Shown piece by piece: positions 56,345 through 64,000 of a DNA stretch of 64,000 nt; position 1 is the first letter of the stretch; every line of letters starts with the position of its first letter. The notes below the pieces were generated by a model, which saw only the letters and a list, made by a program, of their open reading frames with translations, was not told the DNA's origin and did no database searches. The position numbers and the translations under genes were made by a program. The stretch is from positions 9,559,853 to 9,623,852 of the forward strand of contig CM021317.1 of NCBI GenBank assembly GCA_010645155.1, read 5' to 3'. Source of the stretch: Tigriopus japonicus (lineage: Eukaryota; Arthropoda; Copepoda; Harpacticoida; Harpacticidae).

Positions 56345-56684
56345 TACGTACTTCAATTTTCAGCTCAATCAAACGTTGGAGTCAAAACTTATGCTCTCTC
56401 AAAGCTCGGTGCAAATCCTCCCGAGAATGAATGAACAAGCCCTTTTGTGTTAATCGTTTTACCACAAAAAGGCGAGTTCATTCATTCTATGCTCTCTTCA
56501 GTACATAAGTTTGACAAGGCATAACTTTTCACTCCGGCATTCGATGGGGCTGAAATTTGAAATACGTGTTCTTCTCAATGCAAGCCAGTTTCATTTGCAG
56601 AAGAACGCAAATGGTTTGTTTCTGCTTGAAATCATAATTCTCATTGCTAGCCTCCCACTCCATGAATTCAGTGCTTCTTGCATT
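56345..56684. mobile_element. truncated copy of the palindromic MITE
   Basis: Matches 24640-24970, including the central GCCCTTTTGTG...ACAAAAAGG hairpin and right end CAGTGCTTCT. The left third is missing. Confidence 0.75.
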
Positions 56685-56776
56685 TTACTAGTGCTAAAAT
56701 ACGATTTCTCTTTGTTCCAAGAACTGATATACAAAAGAGCCAGAATTTCCCAACGTTCTGGATTAGGTATCACAAC

Positions 56777-56784
56777 TATAAAAG
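56777..56784 (+). promoter_or_regulatory. possible TATA box
   Basis: TATAAAAG, 84 bp before the ATG of the small ORF at 56868. Placement fits a short 5' UTR. Chance occurrence in AT-rich DNA cannot be excluded. Confidence 0.3.
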
Positions 56785-56867
56785 CCAAAGCAACTCGATA
56801 TTTGCTCCCCAGTTTTAGCTGGCAAGGGAAGTTTTAGACAGCGACCATCATCTGACTTGTAGTAAAA

Positions 56868-57080
56868 ATGAATTCCACATCTTACCTCATGACAATTGTA
56901 CATGCAATGTATGTGGTGAACACCTTTACCATTCTCATATTTTTTACAATCATTTGTGGGGTTGGGCTTATTTTTCTTAATCGTAAAAATATGTTATTGG
57001 TGATTAATGTCAATGATTTTGTACAAGATTTGTCGAAAAAATATTTATTCGTCAAAGCCAGAGAAGATTTAAAGAATTAA
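56868..57080 (+). CDS. small single-TM ORF, possible microprotein
   Basis: 70 codons with one strong hydrophobic segment (about residues 19-38, TFTILIFFTIICGVGLIF) followed by basic NRKN and an amphipathic charged tail (FVQDLSKKYLFVKAREDLKN). A TATA-like box lies upstream. No family recognised; it may be a chance frame in AT-rich DNA next to a MITE. Confidence 0.3.
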   Translation: MNSTSYLMTIVHAMYVVNTFTILIFFTIICGVGLIFLNRKNMLLVINVNDFVQDLSKKYLFVKAREDLKN

Positions 57081-57224
57081 AACTGTACTGGCAACTGTAC
57101 ATGGATTGTATGGCATACAGTCCATGTGCTCAACAACATTTTTTGAATATCATTTCAATTTGAATTTTCATTGTGCCTTTTTCTGCTTTTGAATTTCTTA
57201 CCTTGCGACTTTCTTACCCTAACC

Positions 57225-58275
57225 TATTTACTGTGACCTTTTTACCGTGACCTTTTTACCGTGACCTTTTTACCGTGACCTTTTTACCGTGACCGTTTTA
57301 CCTTGTGACCTTTTTACCGTGACCGTTTTACGGTGACCTTTTTACTGTGACCTACTTACCGTGACCTTTTTACCTTGTGACCTTTTTACCGCGCGCCAAA
57401 AGGTCACAAGCAAAAGGGTCACAGGTAAAAAGGTCACATTAAAAAGGTCACGAGGACAAAAGGTCACAGTAAAACAGTCCCATGGAAAAAGGTCAAGGTA
57501 AAAAGGTCACCCGGCATAAAAGGCACACTGTAAAAAGGTCACCCGGCATAAAAGGCACACAGTAAAAAGGTCACACGGTAAAAAGGTCACAGTGAAAAAT
57601 CACTTCCATGGACATTAATATTAATGTCTTCCACCCACAATAACTCTGAAGCCCATGGGCAGATTTCTAATAAAGGGTGTACTCTTGATTTCATGGGGGT
57701 GAGGGAACACCTTCCAAGATCTGCCGGGTCTGGGGCGGGTTGAGACCATGGTCCTAAAAAATATTAGGAATGACTTCCTGTTAACTCTTCTTATGTGACC
57801 TTTCCTTTAGCATATTTGTGTTCCCCTGGTTAATCTTGTCCCATGGGATAATCTTCAACCAGGAAAGATCTCAAGGTCCCTGGGTTAACACCCTTGGCTA
57901 CCTCCAGAGCTGTTTGTGTATGTGACCATTTTATTGTGAACTTTTTATCATGTGAACTTTTTACCGTGTGACCTTCTTACCATGTGAACTTTTTACCGTG
58001 TGACCTTTTTACCATGTGAACTTTTTACCTCGTGACCTTTTTACCATGTGAAGTTTTTACCGTGTGACCTTTGTACCATGTGAACTTTTTACCGTGCGAC
58101 CTTTTTTATCATGTGACCTTTTCACCGTGTGACCTTTGTACCTTGTGAACTTTTTACCGTGTGACCTTTTTACCATGTGAACATTTTACCGTGTGACCTT
58201 TTTACAATGTGAACTTTTTACCGTGTGTCCTTTTACCGAGACCGTTTCACGGTGACCTTTTTACTGTGACCTATT
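57225..58275. repeat. GTGACC minisatellite blocks in opposite orientations
   Basis: 57225-57395: units of TTTTTACCGTGACC on this strand. 57400-57592: the same unit inverted (AGGTCACAGTAAAAA). 57593-57915: unique spacer. 57916-58275: this-strand units again, mostly 31-bp pairs alternating TGTGACCTTTTTACC and ATGTGAACTTTTTACC. Inversions meet at CCGCGCGCC (57391-57399); a similar GTGCGCC closes the last block. Related to the block at 55129-55340. Confidence 0.88.
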
Positions 58276-58654
58276 TACCGTGCGCCACCGTGATGTCCTA
58301 AATTGCTGGTGTCAGCCCCAAGCTGTATGTCCTTGAAATGAATCCTTCGTAGAGCCATGATTGTGCTAAACGTGTCGCAGTTCTTTTCCCCTTTCGTCTT
58401 AAAAAACGAGATATGCCAAAATTCAATGACAGTACGATCTTAAGATCGATCTTTGCGTCTAAAAACTAGCCTCAGAACTCTAAAGCCTTCTCTTTCATCT
58501 AACTCTAAACAGAACATGTCGCGCGAGACAATTTCTTCAAATGAGTTTTTTCAACTCTGACTGAGTTCTTTCACGGGAAGAATAAGCATGTCAAGATAAA
58601 TTTACTAAATATCGTCCAGAAAAATGCGACAGAGAAAGCGTGAATACGTTGTTT

Positions 58655-59818
58655 TTATTCCCACTCCGTTGTGCCCGGAGGCTTGGAAGTCAAATCATAG
58701 AGAACCCTGGAAATCCCAGGCACTGTCAGGATTTCGGCTACCATCTTATTGACCACCTAAAACAAACGATTTTCAAAATTCCGTGAGCTGATTTTTTTTC
58801 CTCCAAACATGACATACCTCTTGGGGCAAATCCTTGCCTGGAATGGCCGGAACCCCGGTCATGAAGTCATGGGTCTTGAAAGTGCGAATCACCACCGACC
58901 TTTGGAAGGAAGTCGTCCGTTCGATCACACTTCGATCAAAGTGAAGTGGGATCAGCACCTGAAATACAGGACATTAGCATAAGGTTTTCTTTTCAGATAA
59001 GTTTATTTGGATAATATCCATAAAAACACAAGGTTAGAATAGGAAAATAAATTTTATGCATCGTTGTTATGTTGGCTCAAAATCACGATATCTCAAAAAA
59101 CATTCAAAAGGTGAGCTAAATCAGATTTGGCGTAATCTTGCTTTATTTTTACACAAACACCCAGCTTTAAGACTCAAGACTTCAAGTGGTTTGCTTTTAT
59201 CTCATCCTGGTTTTCCTTGTTAATGAGCAAATACAGTATATTTAAAGCTCTAATGTAACAGGAAAATTTGGGATGGATTTTTCATGTCTGTCTACCAAAT
59301 AATGAGACCCTCTTTGTACTTGGTTGTTATTGTTTTTTCTCCACTTACCAGAGGCATTTGACTGACTTTATCAGCCGCCTGATTCATGAACAAGATTTGA
59401 TTGGCCAAGTAATCCACCAATCGAAGGGTCCCAATCACGTGATTGGTCAGAGTTGTGGGTGTGATATCCGTGACTGGGTGTTCCACGGGGCCTCCAAAAA
59501 TATAACAGATCCTGTTGACGTTGTGGCACAGACGAAGAATGATTCGAGCAAAATACAGTAAATCCTCCCACACGGGTTCCTTTTCCGAGGACAGACCCAC
59601 GGCATAGCTGTACGTTCTGCCGTCACCCTGACAGATGAATTTCATCCTAGTTAGAATTTTTGTCTCTCTATTGTCTGGTTTACTTGACTTACTTGCACGC
59701 CAACGGTTCGAATGGGCAAGAGGGTGGAGAGGTATTTCTGCTTTTTGGAGATTTCCCCCAACTTGGCTCGTTCTTCAACAGTGGTGATGCTGTCCACTCG
59801 ATTAAGGAGAGCATGTTC
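58655..59818 (-). CDS. GMPS: GMP synthase (glutamine-hydrolysing), C-terminal part; gene continues beyond the window
   Basis: Minus-strand exons 59818-59693, 59627-59349, 58958-58818 and 58756-58655, all phase 0, encode the last 215 residues. The enzyme turns XMP, ATP and glutamine into GMP in the cytosol (purine synthesis). The visible part covers the end of the ATP-pyrophosphatase region and the C-terminal dimerisation domain: [32 protein letters not shown], then [27 protein letters not shown] and the hallmark end [14 protein letters not shown]. Introns of 65, 390 and 61 nt separate these exons. The glutamine amidotransferase and ATP-binding domains are not found between 59819 and 64000, so the next intron is at least 4.2 kb. 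Confidence 0.93.
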
Positions 59819-62061
59819 CTGAGAATGAAGAGTATATTTGAAAATCGTCAAAGCTACATGGTTCACGGTTTTAGTCTTTCATAAACAATAACAAACAGAG
59901 GGTCGCATGTTGACACATATAAAAAAATTTGGAGCACCCAAAATCAGGTGAGATTAACCGCATCGAGTATTTGCACTAGCCCCAGCAGCTGCATTTCAAA
60001 CACTAATAACTCTGTTTCAAATGGCTTTGTAGGTTTGAATCAAAATACCCAAAAGACAGAAAATAAGATTTTTGGGAAACATATAGTTCATAACTATTTA
60101 GAGTGAGTGCACTTTGTTGTGTGCTCAAGAAAAATTGCGAAGAAATATGTCCAACAGATTCCCATTCAAATTTGCGATTTCTTGAAGGACCATGTTCAAA
60201 ATGGGCTAAAAGCGAAACTTGAAACATCAATCGAATTTTTCAAACTTTCTTAATATTACCCAACTTTGAATGTCTTTGACATTACAAAAGTGTTTATCGA
60301 AAAAATTATTCCAAGTGGTTTTAAGTGATATTTATTTTTTTCTGAGCTATTTTGACATAAATTTCAACCCTGAAAAAAATACTCTCTTTTGCAACATTGA
60401 ACTCTTTTGCTACTAAATCCTTGGGATTTTTCTATATATATAACAAGCGTTTCTTGGCTTTTTGAGCACCCAAAAATGGACCAATTAAACTTGTGGCGGA
60501 AAAGGTACAATGTGGCATCCCTGCCAAATAAAGCAACTTTGCAGTAGAAACTGGAGCGAGTTACACGTGCTTTTTCATCGGTCCTTAGGATCATCACACT
60601 GGTGACCCCGACGTAGATTTTTCACGATTTTTGATCAGCTAGTGATGAATGTGGTTTTTTTCAATTCAATTGCAACGAGGAACTAGATGGTCTTTAAATA
60701 TGGATTAAACAGTTTATCAAAAAAATGATAACAAATAAAGTGAAGTTGTTCCCCATTGAATTGTGGGTCCGAAAAATGCCAAGATGTCTTTGGGTTCAAA
60801 CCTAAAAAGACATTTGAAACCCTGTGACAACTGATGACTCGAGAGTGTACTTTAGGATCGTTAATTGGACTTGATTTTGGTATGCTCAAAAATCTTAAAT
60901 GCCTCGACATGCGACCTTTCTTGCAAATGTTTGCTTTTTTCGTACAAAGGCGCCCAGTAGCATTTTTAAGGACATAAGTAATCGATGATAGGTACCTCCC
61001 CCTTGGATTATGTTTTGCATTCCATGGGGGCACAAAAATGCAGTAATGCCAAGCGATCTCCATGTTTTAAACCCATAGCTAAATCATATTAGCCGTGACA
61101 TTCCACTGGAAAAAAACTATTCTTTTCAAGCAATTCAAAGGCCTTGAATGAGGAATTGGAAGTGATTTTGGTGGTTCGAGTGCGTTATCCAAAGATCATT
61201 CAAAATCAAGACCACCCATGTAATAAATGGGGCATGGGCGCACAAAACCCTAGTGTTTCAAGTTTAGACACATTTTGGCTGTGCTTTGCAAGAACATGCT
61301 CAATTCGTTGTTTTATATCAAAAATAAAACACTATACTTGCAAAAAGAAACAAAAAATGTAACAAAACAGGAATTTTGTCAAGTCCAATTGGTCAACGTT
61401 CAAACCTTTTGCACTTGAGCATTACTTGCATAAATTGATCATGCTCCAACAAAGATTGTTTCAGAAGTATCAGAATTGTTTACCGATATCAAAAAGGACA
61501 TTGGTTGGTGACATTGTTGGCAAATTTACTTGAAATATTAGGTAATTTGTCTCTTTCTATGTGCCTGGACAGTGCTGACTGGCCTACAGCTTAGATCAAT
61601 TATAATCACTAGATAGCGTGCAAGCTTTAGTCTGGCTGATTTGGCAAGCGGGGCGGAATACGTTGAATTTATTAGAAAAATGTCGCCATCAGAACTGCTG
61701 AGCGGACGGTTAGTGTGACCAAACATGTGCATCAACTTCTGTTAACTTGTTCTTGAAGCCACAAGTTAGTTTTTGTCCATATGCATTGGATTAACCCTAG
61801 ATAACGCAAAAGCTGATTTTTTTTTTCTTCCTACCAATGACTTAGTCAAAGTATTGGCAAGAAAGTTCCACGTTGAAGTATTCAAATCCAAGGCATGGTC
61901 ACCTAGTGACGTCTTCGGTTCTTCCGAGAAAGTGACCACTAGCAATAGCAAAAAATGACCCAAAACCATTATTCAATTCCATCTTTGATTCATCAATTTC
62001 ATAATTGTCATTTGCCTGGTCACTCATTTCAAATGTTCCCGCACTTTTGTCCGCTCATTAC
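59819..62061. other. GMPS intron, left part
   Basis: Intronic sequence with repeats. 59900-60915 is bounded by GGGTCGCATGT and ACATGCGACC, like the ends of the element inside the Tc1 transposase. Pieces of the CCCCATTGAATTGTGGGTCC repeat lie near 60027-60056 and at 60738-60833. No exon recognised. Confidence 0.45.
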
Positions 62062-63653
62062 CACGGGTAGTTATTTCCAGATTTTTTTCATTTCAATGGC
62101 ATTCCACTTTCAGTGGTACCACACCATTGGTTTAAGTCTTCGGAAGAAAAAAATGCAAAAATAAAAATCTTCCCCCATGGAATATTACAGAAATTGTTAT
62201 TTTAGTTAGGACGTGTTTTGAATCGTTTTCCCCTTGATTAAAATCATGAGAAGGGCATCTCCTGAATGTAGGGCCTTACATTATTACCTTACAGTGTAAC
62301 TGTACTGATGTTTGTAATTAACTGATCCTTGGCCAATTTCTTGACTTGAGTTTAATTTGATGTATGAGTATCACTACCTCAACACAAGAAGGGACAAGGA
62401 TATTCAAGGCACAGCATGTTTGTTTAGTTTGTGAAAGTGACTTTTACATCCTGGATCTATTGGTGATTAATTTGGATCAGTTTGGTACATCTGAGATGAT
62501 GTTATTGTGGTAGATTGGCATTTCCTCGTTGATCATGTGCTTATCATGTGTCATTGTGTGCAATCCTGAATATCATTCTGCAAACCCCTTTTTTCTTGCA
62601 AGAAATCCTCCACATCAAGATTGCAATCACCAAATGAACAATATTGTGTTGGCCTTCCACTTTTTTTAGGCCAAGTATTTCATGCCAACAAAAATGTGCA
62701 TGAGATAAAGTGCACTAATGACCAAGTGAAGAACATATAACAAAGGATTTTGAAGAATCTAAGTTATTGAAGCCTGAACAATGTGATCATTGATCAGTTC
62801 TTTTGCTGATTGTGTGCTTTAAAAGTGACCAAATCACAGGCCTGTGGACAAAATGTCACTTATACATCAAAGAGAGCACAAACATCAAACTCATCTAATG
62901 TGCCATGTGTACAAACAATTTCCATGCATAAAAAATCTTCACAGTGCACTCAGTATCCAACACATCAATGAAAATCATCTGAAAGGTTGTCCTAAAAGTT
63001 CTGTAACAAAACTATGTGAATATGGTTCAGTTGTGATTTTGAGTTCATTGTTCAACATTTTCCATTCCAAGTCTTGTTTCTTGACCACCATGACTTTCCT
63101 ATCTCCTTTTTTTGTATTGCATTGTTTGCCATTGTGAATCCATTTCTGATGATAAATAAACTGCCTTACTTTATAGTTGTTTAGTTTTTGTAATTTTAAA
63201 TCAGAGAGGCTTTCATTAGAATTATCAAAACAACAACTAAGCAAATTAATGCACTTGAAGCACTATCCACAAGGGACATTTTGCTCCTCTTCATCATTGT
63301 TATCATAGCAGATTGAAGCCTATATTTCTCAACTTTTCTTGATTGCAATAAACAAAGCCTTCTAAATCAATAAATTGTCTATGATGTGCAAAATCGAAAT
63401 TAAGCTTTGCTCCATATCAAGGACACATTGGGGCCCAAAAATGTGTTACAAAGGAGACACCCTTCTCATGATTGGATAAGGAGGAAAATGGATTCAAACC
63501 ATGCCATAACTAAAAAGGCCATTTCTCTCATTTTCCATGGGGGAAGATTTTAATTTATGCATTTCCTTCTTTCCACGGCTTATGCCAATGGTGTGGTACC
63601 ACTGAAAATGGAATGCCATTGAAATTAAAAATTTCCTTAAATAACTACCCGTG
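62062..63653. mobile_element. 1.6-kb TIR element with 5-bp TSD
   Basis: ATTAC at 62057-62061 and 63654-63658. Ends CACGGGTAGTTATTT and its inverse; arms of about 120-130 bp include TTTCAATGGCATTCCA and GTGGTACCACACCATTGG. Centre is AT-rich with no recognised transposase (longest frame 97 codons). Superfamily open. Confidence 0.65.
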
Positions 63654-63879
63654 ATTACATATAAATTGGGATTCCGTTCAGTTTTCGAACAAACTGTTTC
63701 ACTCGATTACTTTTTTAATGATTCGAAGACTATTATTACGCAACTTTTAACCTAGTGCAACATTAGTAAAATTACTCACGCAACTAAAGGGTTCCGTTTT
63801 CTGTCGCCAGTCGAAAAAATTCGTGTGTCGGAAAAACTGTTTGATAGCGAAAGACAACAATCAATTCTGCACAACCTCT

Positions 63880-64000
63880 ATTGAAGAATTTTAATTGAAG
63901 GCTACAAAAATCGCCACTAGATGGAGCCAAAACATGGCAAATTTTCTTGTTTTCAGATCTATCCTCAACTTAAACTTGTTGCCAAAGTTGCAGCTTACGT
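63880..64000. repeat. repeat shared with the centre of the 19559-22550 element, cut by window end
   Basis: Same orientation and about 85-90% similar to 20095-20215: AAAATCGCCAC.AGAT.GAGCC, then TTTCAGATCTATCCTCAACT and TTGTTGCCAAA.TTG. It runs off the window. Confidence 0.75.

Noticed and set aside
56511..56837. 108-codon ORF sharing LIASLPL with an ORF at 24456-24647
   Set aside because: The similarity comes from two copies of the palindromic MITE, not from a protein family.
60683..61063. 126-codon minus-strand ORF considered as an upstream GMPS exon
   Set aside because: No GMPS motif (no GATase triad, no SGGVDS loop); overlaps the GAATTGTGGGTCC repeat.

Overview
The window is animal nuclear DNA. 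The genes are split by short GT-AG introns (many of 61-68 nt) beside long, repeat-filled introns. The protein families (DUOX maturation factor with a long arthropod-style tail, HDHD2, GMP synthase, trypsin-like protease, Tc1 and hAT transposons, APE-type LINEs) point to an arthropod. A crustacean such as a copepod is my guess, not shown by the sequence. I assembled every gene by hand from splice sites, reading phase and family motifs. No bacterial-style operons, CRISPR arrays or rRNA genes were seen.

Layout. 48-1504 (+): complete HDHD2 phosphatase gene, 7 exons. 1935-8689 (-): complete DUOXA/moladietz gene, 7 exons, convergent with HDHD2, with a 3.3-kb intron holding a hAT MITE. 8.7-18.2 kb: no gene I can recognise, apart from a small TIR element. 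18.2-22.6 kb: a hAT MITE with a perfect 8-bp target duplication, then a 3-kb foldback element. 23339-26773 (+): secreted trypsin-type protease, 6 exons, with two MITEs in intron 1 and an unusual insertion after the catalytic serine. 28528-35591 (-): NAD-dependent sugar-nucleotide epimerase/dehydratase, 3 exons, with introns of 3.3 and 2.9 kb full of LINE fragments and foldbacks. 36661-37197 (+) and 51346-52056 (-): two intronless four-TM proteins of unknown function. 37.9-50.9 kb: a dense transposon zone. 55.1-58.3 kb: minisatellite blocks of a TGTGACCTTTTTACC unit in both orientations. 58655-59818 (-): last four exons of GMP synthase; the 5' part lies beyond the right edge. 59.8-64 kb: its upstream intron, with more repeats.

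The most striking structure is a Russian-doll nest at 42.9-49.9 kb. An APE-type LINE is split by a hAT element (43788-48745). The hAT is split by a 209-bp hAT MITE and by a Tc1 element (44527-48025). The Tc1 transposase, otherwise an open 339-codon frame, is split by a 1.86-kb TIR element (45312-47166) that makes a 3-bp duplication and carries six AGTATACT palindromes only near its ends; I cannot assign that element to a superfamily. Several hATs here share one design: YARNG-type TIRs, 8-bp target duplications, no transposase, and private tandem motifs next to the TIRs.

The host genes look functionally independent: a phosphatase, an ER chaperone of the H2O2-producing dual oxidase, a secreted protease, sugar-nucleotide metabolism and purine synthesis. 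Nothing suggests co-regulation.
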